The notes: generated from the sequence alone by a model not told the origin. DNA of 64,000 nt from Candidatus Nitrotoga sp. AM1P (GCF_013168275.1 NZ_AP019547.1:558001-622000); one strand, 5' to 3'; shown: positions 1-9,468, counted from the stretch's first letter. A program made the numbers and translations.

Positions 1-180
1 GCACACGGTTACCAAGTTACAGTGACCGAACTAGTGGGTTGGGAGCATTCGATGAAAAATGAACTTATTATCGCGAATTTTAAAAATTTGCCATGCAACC
101 GTCCGGCTGAGCGATTGAAGGAAGTGCTGCAAACTTTGGGACTGGAAGAAATGAGTGGTCGTTTTTTTACGCGGATGTAA
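1..180 (+). CDS. C-terminal end of an unidentified protein (5' end outside window)
   Basis: The frame is open from base 1 to a TAA at 178-180 and gives about 59 residues, including the stretch ELVGWEHSMKNELI followed by a basic tail. The pattern, a beta strand ending in W-E-H-x-x-K-N-E, is reminiscent of the last strand of class I SAM-dependent methyltransferases, but I do not recognise the family with confidence. An internal ATG at 52 exists but has no good ribosome-binding site, so I read this as the 3' end of a longer gene. It is followed by about 175 bases without a gene before the rpsF promoter. Confidence 0.45.
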   Translation, partial: AHGYQVTVTELVGWEHSMKNELIIANFKNLPCNRPAERLKEVLQTLGLEEMSGRFFTRM

Positions 181-357
181 CAGTCACCGTGAAAATCCTG
201 TAATTATCATGTATCAACTTTGTTCGGCGATTCGTCCGATTTAGCGAATTACATCGCACTCCGTTGAACTATCATGTTATCTCGAAATTGGGGAAATTAA
301 TGTCTTTCCTTAAAGAATTTGAGATAGAGATAAGAAGATTGTAAACAAGGCTTTTCC

Positions 358-385
358 TTGACCTGACTGAATTTTTCGCTATAAT
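358..385 (+). promoter_or_regulatory. sigma70 promoter of the rpsF operon
   Basis: A TTGACC -35 box at 358-363 and a perfect TATAAT -10 box at 380-385 are separated by 16 bases. The predicted start lies about 60 bases upstream of rpsF. The gene has a strong ribosome-binding site, AAGGAGA, at 442-448. Confidence 0.75.
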
Positions 386-453
386 CACGCTCCCTTAAAC
401 CCTTGCTCTACCGTTACGCATGACGGAGGGCTTCATATCCAAAAGGAGAATCA

Positions 454-864
454 ATGCGACATTACGAAATTATATTTATCGTGCACCCCGACCAGAGTGA
501 GCAGGTGCCCGCTATGATTGAACGCTACCGTGCTCTGGTGACGGCCAAGAATGGCGTGATCCATCGCTTGGAAGACTGGGGTCGCCGTCAATTAGCTTAC
601 CCGATCCAAAAAATCCACAAAGCGCATTATGTGTTGATGAATATTGAATGTAACCAGGAAGTTTTGGACGAGATAGAACATGCATTCAAGTTTAACGATG
701 CTGTGTTACGCCACTTAACTATCAAAACCAAGTCTGCGGTAACAATTCCTTCGGCGATGATGAGGGAGGAAAAATCGCGCTCTTTGACTGCCCCTGCGGC
801 AGGCTCAGGACAGGCTCCTCAGATTGAATTAGTCGTGCCAACTGAAGTTGCTGCGGTTATTTGA
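454..864 (+). CDS. rpsF: 30S ribosomal protein S6
   Basis: Ribosomal protein S6 binds 16S rRNA in the platform of the small subunit together with S18. The 136-residue product starts [14 protein letters not shown] and carries the S6 core: a ferredoxin-like fold with the [10 protein letters not shown] strand and the FNDAVLRH segment. After about residue 100 there is a low-complexity tail, as is common in S6. The ATG is preceded by AAGGAGA at good spacing. It is the first gene of rpsF-priB-rpsR-rplI, and its TGA is followed directly by the start of priB. Confidence 0.97.
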   Translation: MRHYEIIFIVHPDQSEQVPAMIERYRALVTAKNGVIHRLEDWGRRQLAYPIQKIHKAHYVLMNIECNQEVLDEIEHAFKFNDAVLRHLTIKTKSAVTIPSAMMREEKSRSLTAPAAGSGQAPQIELVVPTEVAAVI

Positions 865-1167
865 TTGAGTGTTGCTTGTAACCGGCTCTCCATTAATGGA
901 GAACTCGTTGAACTGGATTGTTTGCGCTACACCCCGGCAGGGGTAGCGCGAATGGCATTAAAAATTCGTCATGCTTCAACGCAACTAGAGGCCGGCATAG
1001 CGCGTCAGGTACAGTGCGATATTCCTGCGTTAGCACTTGGTGCCGCTGCACAGCAGGCTAATAATTTGCAACTGGGACAGCGGGTAAAAGCAGAAGGATT
1101 TTTGGCTCAGCGCAGTTTACGCATTACACAACTTGTGTTGCACATTGATAACATTAAATTAGAATAA
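865..1167 (+). CDS. priB: primosomal replication protein N (PriB)
   Basis: PriB is a single-stranded-DNA-binding OB-fold protein that stimulates PriA during restart of stalled replication forks. The 100-residue product has the single-domain OB length, and its position between rpsF and rpsR is the classical priB position in beta- and gammaproteobacteria. The reading frame begins with TTG immediately after the rpsF stop (TGA then TTG). There is no obvious separate ribosome-binding site, so translation is probably coupled to rpsF. An internal ATG is too far downstream to leave an intact OB fold. The TTG start is therefore inferred from context. Confidence 0.9.
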   Translation: MSVACNRLSINGELVELDCLRYTPAGVARMALKIRHASTQLEAGIARQVQCDIPALALGAAAQQANNLQLGQRVKAEGFLAQRSLRITQLVLHIDNIKLE

Positions 1168-1177
1168 GGAGCACAAC

Positions 1178-1447
1178 ATGGCTCGTGTTTTTAAGAAAAA
1201 AGATGACAAGAAGAGCAATTCTTCACGTCAATTGTTCAAACGCCGCAAATTTTGCCGCTTCACTGCAGATAAGATTGCAGAAGTGGATTATAAAGATTTG
1301 AATATTCTCAAGGAATTTATTGCCGAGAACGGCAAGGTCATTCCGGCACGTATTACTGGCACTAAATCGCGCTTCCAGCGTCAATTGGGCATTGCAATCA
1401 AGCGTGCAAGATTCTTGGCGTTGTTGCCTTACACAGATTTGCATTAA
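1178..1447 (+). CDS. rpsR: 30S ribosomal protein S18
   Basis: S18 pairs with S6 on the central domain of 16S rRNA. The 89-residue product carries the basic N-terminus and the family signature: [10 protein letters not shown], then [12 protein letters not shown] near the C-terminus. The ribosome-binding site AAGGAG sits a few bases upstream of the ATG. It lies 10 bases after priB and 10 bases before rplI, in the same operon. Confidence 0.97.
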   Translation: MARVFKKKDDKKSNSSRQLFKRRKFCRFTADKIAEVDYKDLNILKEFIAENGKVIPARITGTKSRFQRQLGIAIKRARFLALLPYTDLH

Positions 1448-1457
1448 GGAGCAGAAC

Positions 1458-1913
1458 ATGCAAGTGATACTTATGGAAAAAATGGTAAACCTTGGCCAAT
1501 TGGGCGATGTAGTTAAGGTTAAAAATGGCTATGCACGTAATTTTCTGATCCCGCAAGGCAAAGCCAAGCGTGCGACTGAGAGTAATAAGGCGGAATTTGC
1601 AGTTCGTCGCCTTGAACTAGAAGCTGCAGAGCAAGCCAAGGTGGGAGAAGCTCAGGCACGCGCTGAGAAATACAGCGGGTTGACTGTGCAAATAGTACAA
1701 AAGGCCGGTGTTGACGGCAAGTTGTTCGGTTCCGTGACTAATGCTGACATTGTTGTGGCGTTGGCAGTGCAAGGTTTTATTGTGGAAAAAACTCAAGTGC
1801 GCATGTCGGCGGGACATATAAAGCAAGTTGGCGATTATCCAGTCAATATCGCGTTGCATACTGATGTGATAGCTAATATTATAGTTTCAGTGCTGGGCGA
1901 GCATAAGCCGTAG
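1458..1913 (+). CDS. rplI: 50S ribosomal protein L9
   Basis: L9 binds 23S rRNA domain V and projects from the large subunit. I chose the ATG at 1458, after AAGGAG at 1446-1451, giving 151 residues (normal length); an in-frame extension upstream overlaps rpsR and is spurious. The N-terminal domain has the family motif [22 protein letters not shown] long helix follows, then the C-terminal domain with the [13 protein letters not shown] signature. It is the last gene of the operon and is followed by a strong terminator. Confidence 0.97.
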   Translation: MQVILMEKMVNLGQLGDVVKVKNGYARNFLIPQGKAKRATESNKAEFAVRRLELEAAEQAKVGEAQARAEKYSGLTVQIVQKAGVDGKLFGSVTNADIVVALAVQGFIVEKTQVRMSAGHIKQVGDYPVNIALHTDVIANIIVSVLGEHKP

Positions 1914-1935
1914 TTTTTTACGTATTGTTGTAAAT

Positions 1936-1969
1936 AAAATAGAGCTGGCGACAGCTCTATTTTATTTTT
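1936..1969 (+). terminator. intrinsic terminator of the rpsF-rplI operon
   Basis: A perfect 11-bp inverted repeat (AAAATAGAGCT at 1936-1946 and its complement at 1953-1963) with a 6-base loop is followed by a T-rich run. It sits 23 bases after the rplI stop. The flanking A and T runs could let it act in both directions. The rest of the gap to dnaB (1970-2212) shows no further gene. Confidence 0.88.
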
Positions 1970-2212
1970 GGTGGTAGAAATTTTCTCAGTGATAGAATGC
2001 TGCAGCTAGTTTGGTCTTTACGTTAATTTGAACTTATATAAGCTGTCACAGAAGAAGTTCTTTGTAAATATTGTTAACGTAGTGGCTAAAACTACCGGTT
2101 TGATTTCTAAACTTTTATATTCCATACAACAAATACCGAAAATAATGATTTCAAAAATAAGTTCCATCAAGAATGCGGCTCTGCATTAGTTCTTGATCAA
2201 TAACTCGGCACT

Positions 2213-3601
2213 ATGCACAACCTATATATTTCTCCACCAGATCCCCAGCTTGAGGCATTAAAACTTCCACCGCATTCGGTGGAAGCTGAGCAGTCGGTAT
2301 TAGGCGGCATTTTTTTGGACTCTGCCGCGTGGGATAAAATTGCCGACCTGATTAGTGAACAAGATTTTTATCGCTTTGAGCACCGTCTGATTTATCGGCA
2401 TATCGCGCGCTTGACCGAGCATGCCAAACCGGTAGACGTTATCACCGTGGCGGAATCGTTGGAAAGCAATGCTGAACTCGATAAAGCCGGTGGATTGGCC
2501 TATTTAGGCTCCTTGGCGCAAAACGTGCCGTCCGCAGCTAACATCCGGCGCTATGCTGAAATTGTGCGTGAGCGCGCTGTTATGCGCAAACTGGCTGAGG
2601 TTGGCAGCGAAATTGCTACTAGCGCCTATAATCCCGCTGGGCGCGATGCGAACCAGTTGCTGGATGAAGCGGAAAGCCGTGTATTTGAGATTGCTGAGGC
2701 TGGTGAGCGCGGCCGTCAGGGTTTCAGCCCCCTTCCACCGCTACTTACGAAGGTAGTGGAGCGTATTGAGACACTGTACGGGCGTGATAACTCCAGCGAT
2801 GTGACCGGCGTTGCGAGCGGATTTACCGATTTGGACAGCATGACTTCCGGCCTGCAACCAGGTGAACTGATCATTGTTGCCGGGCGTCCGAGCATGGGTA
2901 AAACTGCTTTTGCTATTAATATCGCCGAGCATGTGGCGTTGGAAAGCTGTAAGCCAGTGGCAATCTTTAGCATGGAAATGGGCGGTATCCAATTGGCCAT
3001 GCGTATGATAGGTTCAGTAGGTAAACTCAATCAGCATGATTTACGCACTGGACGTTTGCAGGAAGATGACTGGCCACGCCTGACCCATGCGCTGGGGCGT
3101 TTGAATGATGCAGCTATTTTCATCGACGAAACCGCCGCGCTAAATTCGCTTGAATTACGTTCGCGTGCACGCAGGTTACATCGCCAAAATAATGGCCTAG
3201 GGTTGATTATTATCGATTACTTGCAGTTAATGTCTTCTCCTTCAAGTAAGGCAAGTGAAAATCGTGCTACCGAAATTTCAGAAATTTCACGTTCTTTGAA
3301 GGGGTTAGCCAAGGAGTTACAAGTACCTGTTATGGCGCTGTCGCAGCTTAACCGTAGCTTGGAGCAGCGTCCTAACAAACGCCCGATGATGTCCGATTTG
3401 CGCGAATCCGGTGCTATCGAACAGGATGCAGATCTGATTTTGTTTATCTATCGTGATGAAGTATACAACCCTGATTCACCTGACAAGGGTAAGGCGGAAA
3501 TTATCATCGGCAAGCAGCGTAACGGCCCGATAGGCAAGGTTGAGTTGACGTTCCGTGGTGAATATACGCGTTTTGATAACTTCGCTCATGCTCAATATTG
3601 A
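2213..3601 (+). CDS. dnaB: replicative DNA helicase DnaB
   Basis: DnaB is the hexameric 5'-3' helicase that drives the replication fork. The 462-residue product has the N-terminal DnaB domain (about residues 17-120, starting LPPHSVEAEQSVLGG), a linker, and a RecA-like ATPase domain. The Walker A motif GRPSMGKT is at residues 224-231. The Walker B region LIIIDYLQLM and the DnaB signature SDLRESGAIEQDADLI follow. No intein is present. The ATG has only a weak upstream ribosome-binding site. Placement after rplI is the usual order in this group. An IS200/IS605 relic begins just after the stop. Confidence 0.97.
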   Translation: MHNLYISPPDPQLEALKLPPHSVEAEQSVLGGIFLDSAAWDKIADLISEQDFYRFEHRLIYRHIARLTEHAKPVDVITVAESLESNAELDKAGGLAYLGSLAQNVPSAANIRRYAEIVRERAVMRKLAEVGSEIATSAYNPAGRDANQLLDEAESRVFEIAEAGERGRQGFSPLPPLLTKVVERIETLYGRDNSSDVTGVASGFTDLDSMTSGLQPGELIIVAGRPSMGKTAFAINIAEHVALESCKPVAIFSMEMGGIQLAMRMIGSVGKLNQHDLRTGRLQEDDWPRLTHALGRLNDAAIFIDETAALNSLELRSRARRLHRQNNGLGLIIIDYLQLMSSPSSKASENRATEISEISRSLKGLAKELQVPVMALSQLNRSLEQRPNKRPMMSDLRESGAIEQDADLILFIYRDEVYNPDSPDKGKAEIIIGKQRNGPIGKVELTFRGEYTRFDNFAHAQY

Positions 3602-3611
3602 ACTTTTGGGG

Positions 3612-4012
3612 TGAGTTTCCCGCCGCTTGCGGCGTAAGCATTGTGGATGAGCGATATACTCATAAGAGTTCCAATGTAACCGTGTTGAGGTATCACTTGG
3701 TATTTTCGGCAAAATATCGACGAGCGGTGTTTAACGGCAGGGTTGATGAAGTTTTGAAAGAGGTATGTTGGGAAATTGAGGAGTGCCACCAAATGAAGTT
3801 TGGAGATAGGGACAGACAAGGATTATGTCCATTTTTTTGGGTGGTGAATTCTGGACGGATGGTTTTTTTGCAAGCTCGATTGGGAAACATGGCGCGATGA
3901 AGCTATATTAGGTAAGTACCTCAAGAGTCAAAGGAATAAGTATCATAAATTACATCTAAACCATGAGCGTGTGCTGCTTTGAGATATCCTGTAGCTTGCT
4001 GCGAGGTTGTTT
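3612..4012 (+). mobile_element. IS200/IS605-type relic, copy 1, with broken tnpA
   Basis: The segment contains the remains of a Y1 transposase. The N-terminal part (from about 3646: THKSSNVTVLRYHLVFSAKY) reads to about 3800 and then shifts frame into EIGTDKDYVHFF. It is joined directly to GGEFWTDGFFASSIGKHG, the usual C-terminal part, so the middle of the protein (the region following the His-hydrophobic-His motif) is deleted. A TGA at 3980-3982 ends the frame. The ends keep the subterminal hairpins typical of the family: CGCCGC/GCGGCG at 3621-3634 and an imperfect palindrome around 3987-4006. A second relic of the same element lies at 9776-10145. Confidence 0.75.
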
Positions 4013-4277
4013 ATTTGCGGAATTATACAAAGAGATTTATCATATATTCAGGTACGGCTATTGCACATATTTATTTAAAAAATGGAATAAATATCAATGA
4101 ATAACCTCTGATACTAGGCATGGTGACAATGAATTTTTAAATACTTTAAAAATTAGGCTTGTTCTCAATGATGCAGATATAAAAATGCTCAAAAATATGT
4201 ACTAAGTTTTGCAAAATGAGCCACTCATTGGGTAGTTGTCCTTAATATTTAATAATATTTCATCAGGAGATTTTTTC

Positions 4278-5015
4278 ATGGCAATTTTGCCGAAAGTAGT
4301 ACAAAAACTAGCAGATGAAAATAATCCTCTTTTTGGAAAAGCTAAAGCATTTTTATTAGAGGAAGATGCAGGATCAATTGCTGCAAAAAAAGCCGCTAGT
4401 ATCGTTCGTTCTGAAGATAATAATGCTCTATTAGCGGTGAAAGATAATGATGCTCTGATGGTGGCGACATGGGATAACGATTTAGAGGGGATGGAGTGCG
4501 CAATTAAACAGGGTGCAGATTTGAATGTTCGTGATTTTCTGGGTAAAACGCCCTTACATTATGTTGCAAGTATAGCCGCAGCTAAGGTGTTAATCGATGG
4601 TGGAGCTGACCTTAATATTATGGATAATAATAATCGAACTCCATTATTCGAGGTTGATGATCCCAATATTGCCATATTTTTAATTGATTGCGGTGCCAGT
4701 TTCAATTTGAAAGATAAGGATAGTTTTACGCCTTTACATTTATGGGTTAACCATCCAGAAGTCGCCCAACGTTTGTTGGTTGCGGGTGCAAACCCAAATA
4801 TTCAGCTGGCACGTGGAGGTACATTATCAAGAGGAGGGATTTATAAAAAGGGGAATACCGCGTTACATTGTGCTAACAATCTAGAGACAGCAAAAATTTT
4901 AATTGAACATGGCGCAGACATCACGATTAAGAATAAATATGGATTACTTGCTGAGGAAACAACTACGGCTGAGACTCAAGAATTTATTAAATCTATCAGT
5001 CTGAATAAGCAGTAA
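4278..5015 (+). CDS. ankyrin-repeat protein
   Basis: The 245-residue product consists mainly of about five degenerate ankyrin repeats between residues 65 and 230. They show the usual TPLHYVAS, GADLNV, TPLHLW, NTALHCA and GADITIKNKYG cores. No signal peptide or membrane segment is visible, so it is probably a cytoplasmic protein-binding protein. The ATG at 4278 is preceded by AGGAG at 4265-4269 and is preferred to an upstream in-frame TTG. The gene is AT-rich and stands alone between an IS relic and mobA. Partner and function are unknown. The stretch 4013-4277 in front of it shows no gene. Confidence 0.85.
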   Translation: MAILPKVVQKLADENNPLFGKAKAFLLEEDAGSIAAKKAASIVRSEDNNALLAVKDNDALMVATWDNDLEGMECAIKQGADLNVRDFLGKTPLHYVASIAAAKVLIDGGADLNIMDNNNRTPLFEVDDPNIAIFLIDCGASFNLKDKDSFTPLHLWVNHPEVAQRLLVAGANPNIQLARGGTLSRGGIYKKGNTALHCANNLETAKILIEHGADITIKNKYGLLAEETTTAETQEFIKSISLNKQ

Positions 5016-5172
5016 CCAAGCATTATTTGCAAGACGCCCGGGTTCACTTCTCGGTGGATTGATGGTTTTTATCAGAATGAAATCTTGTGCAAATAATATT
5101 TGCATGTCCCCCAATTGAAATACGTTATTAAAAAATATCATTTATGGCATTGGCACTAGATAGTAGGATGAC

Positions 5173-5850
5173 ATGAGAGCTTCTCAAATTAAATTTGAGG
5201 AGTTCATTGAGTCAGTACAGCCCGCAATAACCACTGTAATTCTGGCAGGGGGATTGGGTACTCGTATCGGTGGTGCAAAGGGTTTGCAATCTTTGCATGG
5301 ACGAGCGTTAATTGACTGGGTATTAGATTCGATTAGCAGCCAAAGTGAAGAGGTTTTAATTAATGCGAATGGTGTGCACGATGATTATTTGTACTTTGGT
5401 TATCCTGTCATTGCCGATCAGACCCCGAATTGGGTAGGACCGCTTGCTGGATTGCAGTCCGCTCTACGACTTGCACGTCATGATTGGGTTGCGAGCGTTC
5501 CTTGCGACACACCATTCCTGCCAGTTGATTTGATCGCCCGGTTATATAAAGCAGTTAGCGCAATAACTACGGTAGAGGCCGCAGTGGCAGTCGTTGCTGG
5601 AAAGCGGCAGCCTACTATTGCTCTTTATCATAAGAACGTACTTCCTAAACTTGATGTTTATCTAAATTCAGGCGGGCGTAAAGTAAATAGTTGGCTAGAA
5701 ACCTTACATTTAAGCGAAGTAGTATTAGATGATGCAATTGCATTTACTAACATTAATACACTAGATGATTTGGCACATGCTAACCAGATTGCAGTAAACG
5801 TATACGTAAAGGATGCAATTGAGACATTAATAATTAAGAAAGAAAATTAG
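5173..5850 (+). CDS. mobA: molybdenum cofactor guanylyltransferase MobA
   Basis: MobA transfers GMP from GTP to molybdopterin, making the MGD form of the molybdenum cofactor used by enzymes of the DMSO-reductase family. The 225-residue product has the nucleotidyltransferase start TVILAGGLGTRIGGAKGLQ at about residues 20-38. It also has the GPLAGLQSAL motif and the metal-binding VPCDTPFLP motif, all typical of MobA. The gene stands alone. An IS1202-type element has inserted about 15 bases after its stop codon. A truncated molybdate-binding protein gene (22997-23200) is the only other molybdenum gene in the window. Confidence 0.9.
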   Translation: MRASQIKFEEFIESVQPAITTVILAGGLGTRIGGAKGLQSLHGRALIDWVLDSISSQSEEVLINANGVHDDYLYFGYPVIADQTPNWVGPLAGLQSALRLARHDWVASVPCDTPFLPVDLIARLYKAVSAITTVEAAVAVVAGKRQPTIALYHKNVLPKLDVYLNSGGRKVNSWLETLHLSEVVLDDAIAFTNINTLDDLAHANQIAVNVYVKDAIETLIIKKEN

Positions 5851-5865
5851 AATTAGAGAAATCAG
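5851..5865. repeat. left 15-bp target-site repeat of the IS1202-type element
   Basis: AATTAGAGAAATCAG here is repeated exactly at 7223-7237, on the other side of the element. A 15-bp duplication agrees with the long target repeats known for IS1202-type elements. Confidence 0.75.
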
Positions 5866-7222
5866 CTGTCAACGCTAAATAGAAATGTCCGGTTTTGTGC
5901 AAAGTAGAAATGTCCGATTTTCCTGTTTTTTTTGCTACGTCGTAGCGCGTTGCCCGTTGTGGGCGGACTTGCCGACGGGCCTGTTTCTCCAGGGATGATT
6001 CGGTGCGGGTTTGTGTCCCGTGTTGCGTCGCGCCACTGCTTAGCCATTTGTGCATTGACCGATTTTCCGTCTGCTACGGGTGACTGTTGCTGCGGTTTGT
6101 CCATCACGCCATAGGTCAGTTTGCGCTTCTTCCAGAGCAGTTCTTGGCTTCCGTCAAAGTACTCGTGTATCGTACCCTTGTGCTCCCTGCAATCCCAGCC
6201 CTGTCCCGGTGGTGGCGACTTGTAGCAGCTGGTTTTCATGCGGGCAAGATAGGTTTTTCGAAAGCGTTTTTGCCACATGAACTGACAGGGTGCGCAGCAA
6301 GGAGGCCCGTGTGCCTGGATAGGCCAAATGCGCGTCAAACGTGTCTTTGGATACGACTGCAAAACGCCTGTTGAAGTCCTTGATGTAGCCTGGCAACCAA
6401 GTGTTTGCGCTGTCCATGTCGTTGATGCCCGCCAGTCGCATTTCCTTGATCAGCCTGTCTTGTAAAGTCTGATTAACGCGCTCCACACGCCCTTTGGCTT
6501 GCGGGCTGTGAGCGTGAATACATTCCGTGCCGCCCGCGAAAATTGTGTTTCGGCCTCAGGATCGGCCTCTTTGGCGTTGATGCGGAAGATGCTGTGTTTG
6601 TCGCTGTAGAGCGCCACAGGCAGTCCGTGCGCCAGAATGTGGTCGTGCAGCACATGCATATAGCCCAGCGTGGTTTCGGTCGGCGCAAAGCGCAACTGTG
6701 TTAATCGTCCGGTGGCATCGTCAATGAATACCAGCAACGTGCAATCTGCGCCACCTTTCTTGGGGCGCCAATAGCCCGCTTGGATCATCATCTGGCGCGT
6801 ACTCTCGACAGAGAGCTTAATGCCATGCAACTCGGCAAGTTTTTCGCAAGCCAGTGTCGGCACGACATCCCGGTAGTGCGTGCCGATGAGATCAATGACT
6901 TGAGCGCGAATGGCTTCATCCAGCCGCCGGTTTGAGGCCCTGCCGCGCTTCTTGCTGACCAACCCCGCCAAGCCCGCCGTCTGATAACGTTTGGTCAGGC
7001 GGCACACTTGGCGGGTAGTGATACCCAGTCGCTTCGACGCCTCTTGTTGGCTGATTTTATCCTCTTTCAACAGCTCCAATACCTGTGCTTGTTTCACTTC
7101 TCGTTGGCTCATGAGCTTGTCCATTTTCAATATATCCGTCACTGTTATTAACAGGGGTAAGTTTAATCACCAGCGGACATTTCTATTTGGGAGAAAGCGG
7201 ACATTACTACTTTGCGCTAACA
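5866..7222 (-). mobile_element. IS1202-type (ISNCY) insertion sequence, degenerate
   Basis: The element is bounded by imperfect inverted repeats of about 50 bp starting TGTCAACGC on the left and TGTTAGCGC on the right. Each end contains two direct copies of the motif AGAAATGTCCG: 5881-5891 and 5906-5916 on the left, and inverted at 7174-7184 and 7198-7208 on the right (the outer copy with one change). A 15-bp direct repeat flanks the whole. The interior encodes a frameshifted transposase on the minus strand. Its length of about 1.36 kb is short for the group, in line with internal deletions. Confidence 0.78.
6154..7142 (-). pseudogene. broken transposase of the IS1202-type element
   Basis: On the minus strand the product starts near 7142 with a helix-turn-helix region (QQEASKRLGITTRQVCRLTKRY, about residues 33-54). 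It continues into a DDE integrase-like core with TLLVFIDDATGRLTQL and LPVALYSDKHSIF. Two defects are visible. The segment that normally carries the first catalytic aspartate is missing between WRPKKGG and ADCTLL. A frameshift near 6530 separates this part from the C-terminal part (RVNQTLQDRLIKEMRLAGI and following, ending near 6154). The enzyme must be inactive. Confidence 0.8.
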
Positions 7223-7237
7223 AATTAGAGAAATCAG
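7223..7237. repeat. right 15-bp target-site repeat of the IS1202-type element
   Basis: Exact copy of the 15 bases at 5851-5865. The next base differs between the two sides (C on the left, G on the right), so the original duplication may have been 15 or 16 bp. Confidence 0.75.
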
Positions 7238-7401
7238 GTGTGAAATTGCTTGGTTGGATGAAAAAATTTAGACGTACCCGTACGTATCTTTGAGCTAGGG
7301 CAGCGCTGAATAATTCACCTCGCCATAGACACCGGGGTGAGTTTTGTGATTGTGTCGAAAATCAGGTAATGAATCGGTGATGGTGAAAACATTGGTTCTA
7401 A

Positions 7402-8249
7402 GAACGTGTTTACGATCTAAGGAACCTCCCTTAAACTATAGGTATGAGAGAGAAGAAATACGCCAGCGACATCAGTCGGGAAAAATTTGCGGAGATAGGG
7501 CCACTGCTGGCCAGCGTGCGTCGACGTACCAAGCCACGACGGTGGACTTGTACGAGGTGTTCTGTGCGGTGTTGTATGTGCTGCGCACGGGCTGCCAGTG
7601 GAGATTTCTGCCCAGTGAGTTTCCGAAATGGCAGACGGTGTATGCCTACTTTGCCAAGTGGAGCAAGCCCGACGAGCACGATATCAGCGTGCTGGAGCGG
7701 GCTTTAAAAAAATCAGGTTGGCGCGGCCCGCGAGAAACAGGTGCGCAGCGCCATGCCCACACTATTGATTGTAGACGCGCAGAGCGTGAAGAACACGGAC
7801 ACAGCCGGGAGCAAGGGCTATGACGCGGGCAAGAAAGTCTCAGGCATCAAGCGCCACATTGCAGTGGACACGCAGGGGTTGCCCCATGCCGTTGCCGTCA
7901 CCACTGCCGAAGTAACGGATCGCAAAGGTGCACTACAGGCGATGCGCCATTGCAAGGCGAATCTGAGCAAGATTCAAAGCGTGTTGGCCGATAGCGGTTA
8001 TATGGGCCAGCCCTTCGCGCAAGACGTGCAGGAGATACTGGGCCAGGCTGTCACGGTGCAGATTGCCAGGCGCAGTGAACTGCACAAGTTCGCGGTGATC
8101 CCCAAGCGCTGAGTGGTGGAGCGCAGCTTTGCCTGGGTGGAGAAGAATAGGAGGCTGTGGAAGAACTGCGAGCGAAAGCTCAACATCAGCCTGCAGTTTA
8201 TCCACCTTGCATTTCTGGGGCTGCTGCTTAGAAGATCGTAAACACGTTC
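7402..8249 (+). mobile_element. IS5-type insertion sequence with TAA target duplication
   Basis: Terminal inverted repeats GAACGTGTTTACGATCT (7402-7418) and its complement (8233-8249) bound 848 bp. Both sides are flanked by TAA (7399-7401 and 8250-8252), the 3-bp duplication typical of IS5-family members. The interior carries a transposase gene on the plus strand that is broken by two frameshifts and one nonsense codon. Confidence 0.88.
7444..8241 (+). pseudogene. IS5-family transposase, frameshifted
   Basis: The ATG at 7444 starts MREKKYASDISREKFAEIGP. Near 7530 the coding moves to another frame (TVDLYEVFCAVLYVLRTGCQW and following). Near 7735 it returns to the first frame (RSAMPTLLIVDAQSVKNTD, then VLADSGYMGQPF). 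An in-frame TGA at 8110-8112 replaces what is usually a tryptophan before VVERSFAWVEKNRRLWKN, and the frame ends at TAA 8239-8241. The two aspartates and the glutamate of the DDE triad (IVDAQS, LADSGY, VVERSF) remain, but the gene cannot give one polypeptide. Confidence 0.85.
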
Positions 8250-8367
8250 TAAGTTGGTCATCGTGAACTTGATACAGTGTTACCAAGTTGGTGTAATCCG
8301 GGCGCCATCCAGCGCCGAGTAATGTCGAGTCGTTCGGATCAAAATTTAAATTGCAATTCAATTTATA

Positions 8368-9468
8368 CATCAATAGTGCAATAATTACCTCACTGAAAAA
8401 CTGAGGAGGTAATTCATGTCACGGCTACCGCGAGGCCAGGATGTACTTGCTATCGCACTCCAAGCCATTGCTTCAGCGACGACGATTGAACCGTTACGAC
8501 AAGCACAGGCAGTGGTCTTGCCCCTTCAATACGGCATGAGTCTGGAGCAAACAGCACAGGTCATCGGATTGTCCAAAGGTTGGGCGTGCCGTTTGCGCAA
8601 CCAGTTCATTGCGGGTGGAGCCATAGGCGATAAAGGCAAGTCCGTGCGCGGAGGGCGATACAGAGAACACTTCACCCCTGAGCGCGAAGCCGAACTGCTC
8701 AAACCGTTCCTGGAGCCTGCCCGTATGGGCGGTATTTTGGTGGTCAGCCAGATCAAGCCCCAACTCGAAATAGCGCTGGGGCGGAAGATGGCGCTGTCAT
8801 CGGTGTACAAATGACTGCATCGGCACAACTGGCGCAAACTCGCACCTGACAAAAGGCATCCGCAAAGCAATCCTGTAGCCCAGGCAGACTGGGAAAAAAA
8901 CTCCCCGAAACGCTCGCCGAAATCCGCCAGGACTGAGCAAGAAACGAACCGATCCGACTGATGCTTCAAGACGAGGCGCGTTTTGGGCGCATCAACGACG
9001 TACGTCGGTGTTGGGCTCCCAAGCCCGTACGACCACTATGCCAAGCGATGCTGACCCACGAGTACACCTACGCCTACGCGGCAGTGGAGACCCAAAGTGG
9101 GGAGCTCGATTCTTTGATCTTGCCATACGTCAATACCGACTGCATGCAGCTGTTTCTCGATGAGGTGAGCGCGCGCCACCCCAGCGACAAAATCGTAATG
9201 GTGCTCGATGGCGCCGGCTGGCACGCCAGTCGGTTACTCAAACCACCACAGAGCATGAAACTGTTACCTTTGCCACCTTATGCGCCTGAGCTCAATCCCG
9301 TCGAACATGTGTGGGATGAATTGCGTGAGAAGCGCTTCCATCACCGCGTCTTCGATAGTCTTGATGCACTGGAGGATCAGCTCGAAGTGGCCCTGCATAC
9401 CTTCGAACAATGCGCCAATGGTCAAGTCCATTGTGGCTTGGGAATGGATTATTAATGCTTTATTGAAT
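8368..9468 (+). mobile_element. IS630-family insertion sequence with TA duplication
   Basis: Imperfect inverted ends (CATCAATAGTGCAATAAT at 8368-8385 against the complement of 9450-9468) bound about 1.1 kb and are flanked by TA dinucleotides at 8366-8367 and 9469-9470. Duplication of TA is the hallmark of IS630/Tc1-mariner elements. It inserted about 115 bp from the IS5-type element, in the same intergenic stretch. Confidence 0.82.
8416..9455 (+). pseudogene. IS630-family transposase, broken
   Basis: The N-terminal helix-turn-helix half (8416-8814) starts MSRLPRGQDVLAI and has the LQYGMSLEQTAQVIGLSKGW motif. It stops at a TGA (8812-8814) in the middle of a conserved region, because the same frame continues LHRHNWRKLAPDKRHPQ. 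A missing A in the A7 run near 8895 shifts the frame, and a further TGA follows near 8935. From 8961 the DDE domain is intact with QDEARFG, VLDGAGWHASRL and NPVEHVWDELREK, giving all three acidic catalytic residues. A ribosome-binding site GGAGG precedes the ATG at 8416. Confidence 0.87.

Larger units (their letters stand above)
7295..8366 (-). pseudogene. unidentified short minus-strand reading frame split by the IS5-type element
   Basis: If the IS5-type element at 7402-8249 and one TAA copy are removed, the minus strand reads openly from about 8360 to a TAG at 7295-7297. The product is about 70 residues and includes DPNDSTLLGAGWRPDYTNL, then TDSLPDFRHNHKTHPGVYGEV. The upstream end is cut by the IS630 element. 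I do not recognise the product, and a frame of this length could be fortuitous. The part at 7302-7335 also forms a hairpin that might instead be a terminator. Confidence 0.3.

Noticed and set aside
7240..7293. Short GTG frame VKLLGWMKKFRRTRTYL beside the right end of the IS1202-type element
   Set aside because: Only 17 codons, no ribosome-binding site and no known relative.
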